Assembly: GCA_027475525.1 (NCBI GenBank)
Contig: JAMWFC010000100.1
Span: forward strand, 186,001-250,000
Origin: Macrolepiota albuminosa
Lineage: Eukaryota > Basidiomycota > Agaricomycetes > Agaricales > Agaricaceae
DNA length: 64,000 nt
Direction of reading: 5' to 3'
A program made the position numbers and the translations under genes. Shown one piece after another: positions 52,612 to 64,000 of the stretch. The notes beneath the pieces were generated by a model. It had not been told where the DNA came from. It saw only the letters and a program-made list of their open reading frames with translations, and ran no database searches. Every line of letters begins with the position of its first letter. Within the stretch, counting starts at the first letter, position 1.

Positions 52612-53094
52612 CTAGAGGAACTTGTAGAGGGACTGGAGATCCTGGGCAACTTCATGAATGGCATGTGATGGGATGTTCTGAAGCAAGAGGATCAGCCAGG
52701 AGTAGTATCCTTTGTTGGCAAAGAAGGATGATACACTAGTGGTGGAGTGTGGTGTATTGTTGTAGGTGAACTTGGCTAGGGAGAGCTCAGCATGCCAGTT
52801 GTCCTGCAAGTAATTAACATATAGCTGGAGATACTGCTTGAGAAATTGGTTGACTCTTTTGGTTTGGCCACCAGTTTCCAGGTAGTAGGTGGTAGAGAGG
52901 TTAGTCTTTACCTCAAAGGCCTTATACAGAGAGGTCCAGAACTTGGACACAAAGAGCAGGCCATGGTTGGAGACTATGTCATTAAAGAGTCCATGTTTGG
53001 CAAAAATGTGCTTGAAGAATAGCCAGACAAAGGCTGGAGCAGTGTCTGTGGTGTGGCAGGGTAGAAAGATGCCCTGTTTAGTCAGTTTTTGCAC
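52612..53094 (-). pseudogene. Gypsy-2 integrase core
   Basis: DIVSNHGLLFVSKFW and TYYLETGGQTKRVNQFLKQY stand for the usual SDRG..F and PETDGQTERVN. The second catalytic D is now N and the catalytic E is K, both G-to-A type changes. Open for 160 residues but catalytically dead. Confidence 0.85.
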
Positions 53095-53470
53095 ACAACA
53101 ACAAGGATTGCATCAAACCCTTCCAATTCCAGGAGTTTGACAATATAATCCATAAATATAGTGGACCAAGGTTAGTCATCTGATCAGCAGAGATTTCAGC
53201 AGTCTATAGGGCTAGTGTCAGGAGATCTTAGCTTGGAGGCAGGACTCACATGATCAAATATAGTGAATCATGTTCCTCTTCAATCCTGGCCAGAAGTAAG
53301 TTTGAGAGACAAGCTGCAGGGTCTTACATATCTCAGAGTGTTCCCAGAGCTTGTGGTTGTGATGCTGGCACAGGATGTCAAATTGAAGTCAGGCATGATC
53401 CAGGACATAGATGCAGCCATTCTGGAGGAGGAGTTTTTTGTTGGGGGACAGAGAGAAGGCAGTATCTTGG

Positions 53471-53729
53471 TCAGTTGTGATTAGTGAAGTACTTGTTCCA
53501 AGGGGCACAGCAGATCTGGCTCAAGGTTTCTTTGTCATTTAGAATCTGTATAGCATTCAAATGTTTGAGAGGGATCACCATGCAATGGTTGAATGCATTG
53601 CATTCTGCCTCAAATAACTTCTTGAAGTAGATGTCAGATTGCCAGATAAATGTGTCAAGTTTGGCTCTGAGTTGTCCTGGGCAATATTGGATTGTGAAGT
53701 TGTACTTCAAAAGGATTTTAGACTACCAA
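53471..53729 (-). pseudogene. Gypsy-2 RNase H C-terminal tail
   Basis: KYNFTIQYCPGQLRAKLDTF matches the Y-R-P-G-K...D-A-L-S end of RNase H. It continues beyond the insertion at 53730-54714. Confidence 0.7.
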
Positions 53730-54714
53730 TGATAGGACCCTATACAGGCCAGGTGCATCAACAGCAGGCTTGGCTCCAGCTCCAGACACCTTGCTATGCC
53801 TGTTCCAAACTTGGCACACACAATTTTATCTATTTTAAGTCTTACCCAATGGCCACATATGGAAAGCAATGGATCCAATCAGTAATAGCACCAGCAGCAG
53901 CTGGAATGACAGCTGGCATCCATGCTGCTGGCAAGCATTGACAAGTAGCATCAATCAATCAGCATGTGGCACAGCTGGCCAGCAACAGCACTTAGCACTT
54001 ATGAATTAGGAATAATGCTATTTACTTGTAATGGACAGCTTGGTGTTTACTCTGGCACCTGATATCTCTTGGTGCCCTCTCACTTAGTCAGACAGACAGC
54101 TTTCTTGTTTTATTTTTTATTATTTAGTTTAATGCATGACATTTAATTACATTCTTTACAATTCACTGCTCCTTGGCAACCCTTAGAGCTAATTAAAGAT
54201 AGGGACTTGTCTTTATTATAAGTACTTACTATTGTCACTAGCGACAAACAAAACAGAGTACCCCAGTTTACACCCTTCAGTTCACCTTACAGTTCAGATT
54301 TTTTTTGAGCTGACTAAGTGCATAGTTGCTAACTGTCTGAAGCACTTTTAGTCTGCTTGCTGCAGTCACACTTATGGAACTTATGTGCCTTGCATCTATG
54401 GCAGGCATTATGCAGCTTAGTTGTTGCTAAGCCTCCAGTTTTTTTGCCACATTCTTTGCTGCACTTACTCATATTTACATCCCTCTATCATTTAGATGCA
54501 TTTTGTTGTTAGCATATTTCCCTTGCCACAACTATTACCAATCTTTATCAAAATTTGCCATTCAACTTATTTCTGACTTGTTTTCTGGGAACTGCTCAGG
54601 ACTCCTTCAACACTTAGCATGCCCAATGCATTTTTATACAGGTCAGTAGCCGTAAACTGTATCTGCTACTAATATACTTTTGGGCATTATTACTAGGCCT
54701 GTCACCAACTGAGC
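53730..54714 (-). mobile_element. Probable solo LTR, family 3, copy A
   Basis: TGATAGGACC...GGCCTGTCA, 985 bases, flanked by CCAA on both sides. It is an inverted match to 57346-58294. It carries a short conserved Cys-rich frame at 54472-54329. Confidence 0.55.
54329..54472 (-). CDS. Small Cys-rich frame in LTR-like repeat, copy A
   Basis: 47 codons, starting MSKCSKECGKKTGGLATTKL and then CHRCKAHKF and CDCSK. The same frame, 39 codons, occurs in the inverted copy at 57593-57712. The shared pattern is M-S-K-C-x-K-x-C-G-K-x-T-x-G-L-x-T-T-K-L. No known function; it could be chance conservation of a young repeat. Confidence 0.35.
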   Translation of the reverse strand: MSKCSKECGKKTGGLATTKLHNACHRCKAHKFHKCDCSKQTKSASDS

Positions 54715-54745
54715 TGCTTGGTCATGGTGAAGTACTAGAGGTTGT

Positions 54746-55249
54746 TGTCAGAGGACTCCTCATTTCTTCCTTCCTTTACTCTCCTTTCATTCATTTCCTT
54801 ATTCCTTCTATCATTTTCTTATTTTGCTGTTTCTATTCTTTCAACACTATCTGTTAGTACTATTCTCAGCCTTTGAGGTGCTCTAATTTTTTAGCTATCA
54901 TTCAGACAAGTATGGGCCCTTCAGCACCACTTTCAGACCACTTATATAAGCTGGAGTTTGCTTTTCTGACTTCCAAAGTCCGGAGTTTTCCTGCCTTGTT
55001 TGTATAGTTATTTATTTAGGCAATTTTTGAGTTTTTAAGGTTTTGTTGTATTGTATAGTTGTTTTCTATGCTTCAGAGGCTCCAAAAGCATCTAACCTGG
55101 CATAGAGAATCCCTAGACCTGTTTTCTTTAGATCTTCCTCTGCCAGGTGAGTAGTTATTATGATATTGTCAGTATATACTCTAATACACTTTGAATCTCC
55201 CTCTGCCAGCTGTGTGACTGAGCCACAGCCTCTAGAGGTTGCCCTTATG
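54746..55249 (+). mobile_element. Solo LTR, Gypsy-1 family
   Basis: TGTCAGAGG...GCCCTTATG, 504 bases, TSD GTTGT at 54741-54745 and 55250-55254. It includes a good TATA-type CTTATATAAGC near 54950. Inserted in Gypsy-2 RNase H (DHNN...TKQLSW). Confidence 0.92.
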
Positions 55250-55254
55250 GTTGT

Positions 55255-56250
55255 TGTGATCTAAGTAGACCTGAATCTGATGCTAGGCCCCTTTGACATT
55301 GGCTCACTACTGCTTGAAGGCTTCAACAATGGCAAGAAGTTCCTTGTTGTAGATGTCATAGTTGAGCTCAGCATCAATCATGGACCAAGTGTAGAAGACA
55401 ACCAGCCAGGGTTTCCCACTATTGGATTCTATTTGTGAGAAGATCCTGGTAATGGCATAGTCAGAGATCGCACTTCAGGATAATCAGGAGGGTGGGATTG
55501 TAATGCTGGAGTATGGAAGCAGCTGTAAAGGCCTCCTTCAGCAGATTAAAGACACTTTGGTACTTACTATCCTAGTTTTATGCAATGTCCTTGCATGTAA
55601 GCCAGTTGAGGGATTTCATGATGCTGGAGTAGTTGTCTATGAATCTTTGGTAGAAATTAGCAAAATTCAGGAAAGAGTGTACTTCTTTAACATTCTAAGG
55701 TTGCAGCTAGTTAATGATGGCTTCAACCTTGTGGAGGTCTATGCAGATGCTGTTCAGGAGCACAATGACATCAAGATACTCAACTTCCTCAGTGTAGAAC
55801 AAGCACTTCTTGGGCTTGGTGTAGAGGTTGTGCTTCTGGAGGTGCTCCAAGACTTGCCAGACATGCTTTTGGTGACCTTTCTTCAAGTTGGAGTAGATGA
55901 GGATGTTGTCCAGGTAGACAATGATGAAGACATTACTTATGTTGTGGAAGATGTTGTTTATGAAGTATTGGAACATGGTGGAGGAGTTAGTTATTCCAAA
56001 AGGCATTACAAAGTACTCAAACAAACTATACTACATGCAGAACATGGTCTTCCACTTGTGTCCTGGAGCAATGCAGACATTGTTGTAACCAGAGCAGAAG
56101 TCAACTTTTATGTAAACCTTGGCACTGCAGAGTTGATCAACCAGATTGCCAATGAGCAGGAGTAAATAGCAGTTTTTCTTGGTGATTTTATTGAGTTCTC
56201 AGTAGTTGATACAAAGTTAGAGCAAACTGTCCTTCTTCTTGACAAATAGG
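55255..56250 (-). pseudogene. Gypsy-2 reverse transcriptase and start of RNase H
   Basis: From 56250: VLFVKKKDSLL, then FEYFVMPFGITNSSTMFQYF, FIIVYLDNILIYSNLKKGHQ (active-site YLDD changed to YLDN) and KKCLFYTEEVEYLDVIV. RNase H from about 55690 is stop-ridden but readable (WETLAGCLLHLVHD). Confidence 0.82.
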
Positions 56251-56603
56251 ACTGGAGCTTTAGTGGTGGAGGCCAAAGGGCAGATAAAACTCTTTCCAAG
56301 CATTCTATTGAGGTAGTCTTTGAGAGCATGGAGTTTGATTTCCAACATGTTGTATACTTTGCTAAAAAGCAGGGAGGCCTCTTCTTTGAGGTTGATTGTA
56401 TAGTTGTAGAGGTAGTGAGATGAGATCTTCTTGGTGTCTCTTTCAAAGAACACATTAGCAAATTCATGGTACTTCAGAGAAACTACTTCTTGTAAAATCT
56501 GTTTCTTAGTTTTTTTCTCTAGAAGAATAGTACCTGTCTGTAAATGTTCTTCTAGGCAAGAGAGAGAGGTGTGTAACTGGAATGTGGAGGTCTCTTCTTG
56601 CAT
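56217..56603 (-). pseudogene. Gypsy-2 RT leader
   Basis: 128 residues with VSLKYHEFANVFFERDTKKI and LHALKDYLNRMLGKSFI, the conserved lead-in of Gypsy RT (Y-H-E-F-A-D-V-F; L..YL...L..G-F-I). Confidence 0.75.
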
Positions 56604-56932
56604 GAAGCAGGCAAAGGAGGCAGCTCCAATGATCTTGATATTGAGTGCCTCTAGATCAATCAGGAATGTCAGTCCACAATTTGGAATAGGAGTGACATAT
56701 GTTCAAAACCAGTTTGGGTAATTTGGCCCCTTGTACTTGCTTCAAGGAATGTTGAGTGGTTAATCAGGAATTTTGCAGACTTGGGCAGATGTCAGGGGTG
56801 CAGTTGAGAGTGTCTGGCTAAGAGGCATAGAGTTTGTTCTGGTCACTAGGGTTGTGGGTATTGAGTCACTTCTGAGAGCCTAGAAGTGCACAGCAGTTGT
56901 TGGGTAATCTTCAGGCTCTGGAAACATCATGG

Positions 56933-57265
56933 TCAGTGCCTCCAGTTGATGTCAGAATTTATATCCCATAGCCAGAGTAGTCTCAATATGAGCAGGGTCA
57001 AGTTGTGAAGTTGCATGATCAAGAAGTTTAACGTAAATTTGAAGCTGTTGTCCAGGGTCACTTGTCCTAAGTGAGACCTTTTGATAGAGCCAGAAGAGGA
57101 GGGGGTGCTGCCAAGCTGTTGCAGCTTTAGAAGTTGTTTGAAGAGGTCATGAAGAAGGTCAAGGGCATTGCTGATGAAGACTTCAGTGGTTCTACTGTTA
57201 ATGAGGGTCAATAGAGGTTTTGTGGTGCTGTCCAACCTGGCATTGATGACAAAGGACTGCAACAA
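56933..57265 (-). pseudogene. Gypsy-2 aspartic protease
   Basis: LTLINSRTTEVFIS replaces the expected IDSGAT.xFI: the catalytic D is N and G is R. The C-terminal LRLLWLWDINSDINW matches the L-G-x-x-W-L...N-P-x-I-x-W motif. Confidence 0.7.
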
Positions 57266-57345
57266 GCAAAACTGAAGCCTGGGGACTCATATGGCTTCAT
57301 CTGAGAGGTCTTTTGGAATTGGATTGGGGCTTGGAAGATTGGAAA

Positions 57346-58294
57346 TGTCAAAGAGGAGCTGTAATGCCCAAAAGTAAATCAGTAGCAGATATAGTTTACA
57401 GCTACTGACCTGTATAATAATGTATTGGGCATGCTAAGGAGTGAGGAAGTCTTGGGCAGTTCTCGGAGAACAAGTCGGAAATGAGTTGAATGGCAAGATT
57501 TGGTGAAGGTTAGTAATAAGAGTCAGCAAGAATGTGCAGTAAGGATAGAGCTGCAAACTGCAAAGTGCATCTAAGAATAAAAAGGAGCAAATATGAGCAA
57601 GTGTGGCAAGAAATGTGGCAAGGACACTAGAGGCTTAGTGACAACTAAGCTGTGTGATGCCAGCCAAATATGCAAGGTGCATAAGTTCTGTAGACATAAC
57701 TGTAGCAAGTAGGCTAAGGGTGTTCAGACAGTTGGCGACTATGAACTTAGTCAGCTCAAAAGAAATCTGAACTTGGAGATGAACTGAGGGGTGTAAACTG
57801 GGATACTCTGTTCTGAGGTAACTAGTGACAACAATAAATATTTATAGTGAGAAATAAGTTTCCCATTGCCAAGTAGCTAAGAGTTGCCAAAGAGCAGTAA
57901 ACTGTAAGTAATGTAATTCAACATCATGCATTAAACTAGAAATTAAGAAACGAAGCAAGAAAGTTGTCCGTCTGACTAAGAGAAGGGCACCAGAGTAAAC
58001 ATTAGGCTATCTATTATGAGTAAATAGCATTATTTCTATTTTATAAGCACTATTATTGGCTAGCTGTGCCATGTGCTGATTGATTGATGCTACCTGTCAA
58101 TGCTTGCTGGCAGCATGATGCCAGCTACCACCAGCGCTATTACTGATCAGATCCATTGCTTGCTGTGCATAGCTATTGAATAAGGCCTAAAATAGATAAA
58201 TTGTATGTGCCAAGTTTGGAACATGTGTGGCAAGGTGTCTGAAGCTAATGCTGAGCATGCCATTGATGTGTCTAATCTGTGTGGGGTTCTATCA
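57346..58294 (+). mobile_element. Probable solo LTR, family 3, copy B
   Basis: TGTCAAAGAGG...GGTTCTATCA, 949 bases, inverted relative to copy A. No clear TSD. Boundaries approximate. Confidence 0.5.
57593..57712 (+). CDS. Small Cys-rich frame in LTR-like repeat, copy B
   Basis: 39 codons, MSKCGKKCGKDTRGLVTTKL, then CKVHKFCRHNCSK. Counterpart of 54329-54472. Six Cys and two His could bind zinc. Confidence 0.35.
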   Translation: MSKCGKKCGKDTRGLVTTKLCDASQICKVHKFCRHNCSK

Positions 58295-58329
58295 GCTGTT
58301 GGTCATTAGTTGTCAGCTTCTAATTCAAG

Positions 58330-58727
58330 TGGAGGGTGAGGTGTTGTCAGTCAATGCAGAAGTTATTGTTTCAAAGCCAGAGGAGCCTCAGGATTAAGAG
58401 TGTAGAGAGGTGGAGTTTGGTTACCAGCAATCAAAGAGTGTGAGTTTGTCTGTTGGCAAAGGTAATAGGCATATGCACAAAGTGAATTATATCCTCTGCT
58501 GTAGAGGCATCTCTATTAAAGAGGCAGAGCCAGATAGAGACCAGAAGGCATTGAGCTGATTCCCAGGCAGAAAAAGACCATGCTTCATCAATGAAGTTGT
58601 CTATAGCACCACTGTTGACAAGAATGTTGAAGGAGTCTCTGGAAGGGATGATGCAAGTTTTTAAAAGAAGGAAATGCAAGGAGTGGAAGGGTAGATAAGC
58701 CATGAAGGTGTTCTGTGCAAGTGCCAT
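58330..58727 (-). pseudogene. Gypsy-type aspartic protease fragment
   Basis: FNILVNSGAIDNFIDEAW is a decayed V-D-S-G-A-T-x-N-F-I-D active site. HMPITFANRQTH and, past a stop, TLLILRLLWL then IDW match the rest of the domain. It is distinct from the protease at 56933. Confidence 0.7.
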
Positions 58728-58739
58728 TGTGCAAAGGTG

Positions 58740-59136
58740 AGTAACCAGGGTAGAGAAGATGTCAGAGTCAATTCTGAATAGAATGGTGGCACTGAAACAT
58801 GCATCACCAAAATAGAAAATGGAACAACAAATTAAGTCAGAAATGCTGAGAGGTCAAGAGCAAAAAGTCATATGATCTGGTTGTCTGTGCACTGGAAAAT
58901 TAGTATTACTAGTCCAAGTAGAGTAGAGAATAATCAGACAATTGATAGGCAAAGGCTTGATAGTTCTCAGAGAATGAATTACTTAGGCTAAAGTTTATTA
59001 AGACTCTCTGCTTTTCAGAATATTAGATATTCTGAGAAGCATTCAAACCTTCAACACATCAAGTACATTGCTAAAAAGCAGTGTAGATTAGAGGAGACTT
59101 TCTAAGACCACCTATAAGCCTCAGAACTATAGTAAT
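58740..59136. other. AT-rich stretch, nothing recognised
   Basis: No coding or repeat structure that I can support. Confidence 0.5.
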
Positions 59137-59800
59137 AATTGTTCTTAAGTACTACAGTATATAGTTGGAAAAGTTGCATTGGATCAGCTAGACAGATCAT
59201 GCTGGATATGTTATTTGTACTACTCAACAATCTTCCACAAAAAGTAAAAATCGATAGACTTCTCAGAAATATAGTACCAATTGTATATACAAGCATGCAT
59301 ATTAAATGCCAACTTTTTAGCAATGACAGTGTGTCTCTGTCTTGATTACAAGTAGAAATATTAGTAAACTATACTATGACAGATTATACAAGTCAAGAAA
59401 GAAGTAGACCTTATAATTTAGTAGACTTAACCAAGTGTCAATTATACTAAGCCTACTACACTGCACTATTTCACAGTGCTACTGCTGCAGAAATGCTTAT
59501 CATCTGAGGATTTAATGCAAACAAGATAAAAGACAAAGCAAGTGGGGCATTGCACAGAGAATTTTGTGATTTGGAACTGCTTGATGAAATAATCAAACTC
59601 AGATATATGAACCAGCTCTCTAATAGTTTTGTCAATTCATTTAGACAATCTGATCTAATTTATTCTTTTAGACAATGCAAACAAAAAAGTTACATGCTCC
59701 TTAACTTTCATATAGCATTATATTGAAGCAACAAGAACCCTTATAATGATGCACTATTTTCAGATATCAAATGGCAGTTTGCTAGTAAAGATAGATCTAT
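59137..59800 (+). pseudogene. PIF1-like helicase C-terminal fragment
   Basis: FLSTTVYSWKSCIGSARQIM, then after a TGA at 59342 QVEILVNYTMTDYTSQERSR, PYNLVDLTKCQLY, YYTALFHSATAAEMLI and LHREFCDLELLDEIIKLRY. I recognise this as the last part of the PIF1-like helicase proteins frequent in mushroom genomes (usual form DYASQG.TRP.NVVDL). Many stops. Confidence 0.55.
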
Positions 59801-61479
59801 TAAGCTACTGCAGTCATTTAAAAGCAGATTTATTCTAGCTAAAGACACTTAGCCCATAGTGCATCTTCAGCTAATACTTAGCAAAATAAACCAAAACTAC
59901 AACAATAGTTTATCCAACTTGAAATTTTTGAAAAATATTATAAGTAGTGAATAGGAATTACATATAGGCAGATATATAAGACTGGTGAGAACTCAGCATA
60001 AGAATTTGAATAATGCAAAGTCATATAATCATCAAAAAGAAAAAGTGTGGTCATTAGCAGTCGTATATCTGAATGCTGATATAGTATATGTTAAACATGT
60101 CTACCGTGAATGTAATTTATTTTCATTAATGTGATTATATATTACAATATTATAATTATAATATATACACATGCTAAGTAATATAGCTAAAGACTAGTCT
60201 ATAAAAACAAGCCTTAGTATACCTATCAAGCAAACAAAAGTGCATGTTATATAAGTGTTCAAAGAGATGACCAGTTTACTTACATATTTTATTTATTTAT
60301 TATTTATTTTACTATTGTTTAACTGATAAAAGACCAGTTGATTGTGCATCCAAATGCTAATATAATATTCATTCACATGTACTAAAATTGGTTTATTATT
60401 TATTAATTATTAGTTTGAGCATATGATATCCTCTGTAGTTTCATATAACCAATTTTATACAAATTGTCTATATTGCCTGATTTTTTAATATAAAGATATA
60501 TTATAGTAGGACAATTGATTTAATTTTATTTATTTATTTATTTTGTTGTTATTTTTTAATAATTATTAATAAACAGAATAAATAATAAAATTAAATAATA
60601 ATTTATAAAGTAATTTTATATTATATAGCATTTAGTTGGACAACTATTTGGAAAGTATATAGCAAATATACATATATATATTTACTCATTGTTATGCCAC
60701 TTTGTAAAAGGCTAGCCAATAGGAAACCCCAGTTTATACTTGTAAAAGTAAAAAAAAAAAAAATATGACAATTTTATAGCATGTTGAAACGACTTATAGC
60801 ACTAATACATAGATATTTGATGTTATGTATAACTATTTTATTTATTATATATGAATATATATAAGCCCACAATTCTTCTGATATGCTTTCCACTTTTCTA
60901 TGTCTTTCAGTCTGTTGTTTCCTTTTAGTGGTTTCTTTTACCAGCTATGTTACATTTAGCTTACTTTTACAATATGCTATTGTACATTCTAGAAAATGCA
61001 TTTTTACTGCTGCTTGATTGTATTGGTACTAGCATTCTATGTTGCTATAAACTTGCTTAATGGATACTTGCTAAAAGCAAACATCATTATTGTATATTAA
61101 CTTGGTACTTATTACTCACTCTGAGCTAGAATGCTCTGATAAGTAAAATTATGTCAATTAATACAGTATAAAAAGTACATCAGACTGTTTAATTTATAGA
61201 TTCGCACTAGTTGAAATGAAATATTTCTGCACAAACTATGAGATGAAATATGATATATTAAATTGACAAACCAACTAATATGTTGAGTTATTATGAAAAC
61301 ATATATTTAGCATGAACTCACTTATTTACACAACAACTGTATGCTGTTGATGTAAAATTAACAATAATATAAATAAATAGTAATAAATAATAAATAATAT
61401 ATATATAATTAACAAAAATTAATAGATTAGCAATGAAGTCAATTTCAATCACATTGTGCTAGCAATAGTCTATATAAGC
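59801..61479. other. Very AT-rich, low-complexity stretch
   Basis: TATTTATTTATTATTTA-type runs and TATATATA blocks (60280-60700, 61360-61420), almost no CG dinucleotides, no gene visible. Confidence 0.6.
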
Positions 61480-62310
61480 AAGTGGTAGAAGAAGCTATAC
61501 AAGCTATCAAGCTGCTTGAAGCAAAATTGCTTATGTCTACATTGTTCTATCTGCAAACAGATGGGCAGACAGAATATACAAATAGAAATATTGCACAAAT
61601 ACTTCAAGCTTTTGTGCATTCTAATTAGAAGAACTAGATGAATAAATATCTATTTGTGCAATTTACAATTAATGCAAGCATCTCAGAAACTACAGAGTAT
61701 CCACCTTTTGAACTCAATAATAGCTACATGCCATTTATGATTCACAAACTTTGCACTAACAACATTATTCATATCAGTGTTGAACAGTTTGCATACAATA
61801 TGCTGAAAAACTTAGCAGACATACACAATGCAATTATAAAATTGTGTGTATAGCAAATGAGATATGCAAATACTTGCAGATGAGATGAACCAGACATCAA
61901 AAAAGAAAGCTTAGTCTATTTTTTGATGAAGAACTTGAACTTAGTAAAAGGCAAGGCAAGCAAGTTATGTCTAAAGTAAATTGGACTATATAAGATTCTC
62001 AAAGCTTCTAGCACATCTAATTACATGCTAGAACTATCAACTGTGCTCTAAGCATGCAGAATAGTACCCAAGTTCTATGTGTTGCTATTGCAACTATACC
62101 TGACTAGTAGTGATGTGCTGTTTTCTAATTGTGCGATGCTAGAACCTTATAACTTTGACTGGTGATGACCAGAAATAGTTTGTGAATGATCTCATAGGTC
62201 ATTGGTGGACAGTAGACAGACATTTCAAATTTGAAGTACGATAGAGCTTAGATGATACTATTTGAAAGCCCTTGGTAAGATGCAAAGATTTTGCAGCACT
62301 GAACTGTTAG
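61480..62310 (+). pseudogene. Gypsy-type integrase C-terminus and chromodomain remnant
   Basis: STLFYLQTDGQTEYTNRNIA is the P-Q-T-D-G-Q-T-E-R-x-N motif containing the catalytic E. TINASISETTEYPPFELNNS follows. Near 62180-62280 NDLIGHWWTVDRHFKFEVR and LDDTI suggest a chromodomain. Many stops. Confidence 0.7.
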
Positions 62311-62752
62311 CTAAAATTTCAGGGCATGAAATGCCCTCAGCAGCTAGCAAAACACACATAAAGTGTGTGAGGTGGTGAATTGAAAATGAAGTAACTGGTT
62401 AGTAGCCAGGTGGCTACTATTAACTACCACTCCAGCAACTTCATCATGGCAACCACTAGGTTTGCAGGTGCCTCTGCACCTACATCCTCAATATGTCAGA
62501 TGAAATTATTTGCCTTCACAATATAAGCATGCATGGCTTTCTGAACCTTTAGAGATGGCATGGGAGGTGGAGTTGGAATTGAGAAGAACATTTATTCAGA
62601 GAAGAGTGCCAGAGGTTTATCAGATAAAGAAGTGAAGTTTAAGTAATGGGCCTTGCTTGAACATTTTATACATCTTTGAACTTCTATGATCTTTCTATAA
62701 TACTGTGGCTTTTGCTCTGCTCCTTAAAATCAACCTATACAACAAGTGTTAT
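62311..62752. other. Intervening stretch, nothing recognised
   Basis: No frame or repeat I can support. Confidence 0.45.
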
Positions 62753-63610
62753 GTTGGAGTGGCCAGATGTGATATTAGGAGTGGCTGGATGTGACAGTAT
62801 GATGTAGTGCCATGGCCATGATGTCAGGGTCAGGGAGAGCCACCTATTCTTTTGTATCAAAAGCATATATTAACAGACTTATACATAGAGCACCCTCAGT
62901 TGTGTATACACGTTACTGAGAGTGTGTCACTAGTTACATACCTACCAATACTCAGCACACTGACTACTTACCTAGATTTACACTTACACTGTTAAAATCA
63001 GTTTCTCACAACCTAGATAGAACAATACAGGATTATTCTACGGTGCAGTCAGTAAATGTATGTGTCCATGGTAACTGTAAGTTTTACTCACCCTCAGCTC
63101 ATTATAATTGACTGAGGGTAGTGTTCTGTATGTATGTGTCTTTTATATGTATGTGAGAGGACAATGGGATCATTGTATATGAGGATAACAAAGGAAGAGA
63201 GTGGCCAGTTGTGGTGGCGTCTGTGGGCATATGTGATATTTGTGATAATAAATGTGGGCATATGTGATGATGTGTGGTGACATCGTTACCATCCAACATA
63301 CACGTGTTATTATTTAGGTACAGTCAAATATAGTTGCATATACACGTTACTGAGGATTTACACTTACATGTGTTATTATCTAGGTGCTAACTACATCTAT
63401 TGTGCTGCTACAATCTAGTTGAGATTTCAACAGGTTATAGGCCACTTATTATAGCACCGCTGCTTGTTGGAAATCCCTTCTTTTGTCTGCTGTTCTTTTT
63501 GTTGTTGTCGCCAATTGCATCGGACTGCCCTGTTTGGAGTTGCCCTCCAGAGATATCACTTGTGCCTTTTTTCCTAATTTGAAAGTAATTCTATTGTTGT
63601 CAGACAATAA
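62753..63610 (+). mobile_element. Probable 5' LTR of a Copia element
   Basis: Begins TGTTGGAGTGG and directly precedes a Copia gag. Contains repeated TACACGTTACTGAG and CACTTACA elements and a CTCAG...CTGAG inverted motif. The 3' boundary is uncertain. Confidence 0.5.
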
Positions 63611-63633
63611 CACAACCTACTGCCTGCTCGTCT

Positions 63634-64000
63634 ATGACTTCTGAGTCCAAAATGTCCATCAAAGAGACCACCCCATCACCAATCTCTGCAATCTCCATCC
63701 ACAGAGCTAACTAGAGGCATGAGAAGTTCAACCAGAACTCTCCCACTGCCAACCTTACAAAATGATCAAAGGCACTCGAGATCCATCTATCTCTTCTTGG
63801 TCTAGAGTTCTATGTCTTCTCCCCTCTCATATCTGTGCCAAATCCCACTGCTGAACCCACATTGTACAGAAACTGGATGGCAAATGATGATCTCGCATGT
63901 GCAGTTGTCCTTACAGCACTTGATGACTCCAAGTACAAAGGCATTGATGAGGCTAAGACCGTGGCAGGCCTCTATACTGCACTAAAGGCTCATGCCAAGG
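63634..64000 (+). pseudogene. Copia gag, N-terminal part, running off the window
   Basis: Starts MTSESKMSIKETTPSPISAI. Two in-frame stops (TAG near 63710, TGA near 63764, the latter where Trp would be expected). Then LYRNWMANDDLACAVVLTAL and EAKTVAGLYTALKAHAK, the gag_pre/UBN2 pattern. The gene is cut by the window edge. Confidence 0.75.

Larger units (their letters stand above)
52050..57300 (-). mobile_element. Older Gypsy element (Gypsy-2), minus strand, heavily decayed, with nested LTRs
   Basis: Read 5' to 3' on the minus strand: protease (57265-56933), RT (56603-55700), RNase H (55690-55255, 54742-54715, 53729-53471), integrase (53094-52612) and chromodomain (52443-52130). RNase H is interrupted by two LTR-type insertions. 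No LTRs of its own are certain. Confidence 0.75.

Noticed and set aside
59801..61479. Centromere or replication origin from extreme AT content
   Set aside because: There is no repeat array or defined motif. Decayed transposon sequence explains the composition.

Overview
The window is transposon-dominated fungal DNA, most likely from a mushroom-forming basidiomycete (Agaricomycetes). The reasons are short spliceosomal introns of about 50 bases, KDZ-type DNA transposons with a CxC2 cysteine cluster, chromodomain Ty3/Gypsy elements, and decay of CGA codons to TGA or CAA that looks like CpG deamination. I find no convincing host gene. Almost every reading frame belongs to a mobile element or its remains.

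Layout. (1) 1-13356: KDZ copy 1. The window opens inside its left inverted repeat. It has lost two internal blocks and is interrupted by a complete-ended Gypsy element (4867-10189, minus strand, TSD GCATG). (2) 13402-30598: KDZ copy 2, the best preserved. Long inverted repeats full of tRNA-like Pol III box modules flank four genes: a Zn2Cys6/coiled-coil protein (+), an unknown protein (-), the KDZ transposase (+, divergent from the previous gene) and an acidic repeat protein (+). Its right arm carries a solo LTR. (3) 30599-31105: C-terminus of a Helitron/PIF1 helicase abutting copy 2. (4) 31540-32483: solo and truncated LTRs. (5) 32484-35706: decayed, AT-rich KDZ copy 3. (6) 35702-40443: a Tc1 remnant split by a LINE, which is itself split by an intact-ended Tc1/mariner element. 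(7) 40570-42500: Gypsy and Copia debris. (8) 42541-51830: an older retroelement-like region carrying the second Gypsy-1 copy (43710-50208, TSD AGTTG). (9) 52050-58740: minus-strand Gypsy pol relics with nested LTR-like repeats. (10) 58900-62750: very AT-rich debris with helicase and integrase fragments. (11) 62753-64000: a Copia LTR and the start of gag, running off the end.

The KDZ genes appear to form one transposition unit. The transposase would act on the inverted repeats, and the Zn2Cys6 protein is a candidate DNA binder for the CGG/CCG-rich arms; that link is inference.

A caution applies to all annotation here. The window contains at least 26 tandem duplications with a period of exactly 77 bases. 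Where I tested it, discarding one copy restores reading frame, so these are probably assembly artefacts. Many apparent frameshifts are therefore not biological, whereas the TGA stops and the large internal deletions do look real.
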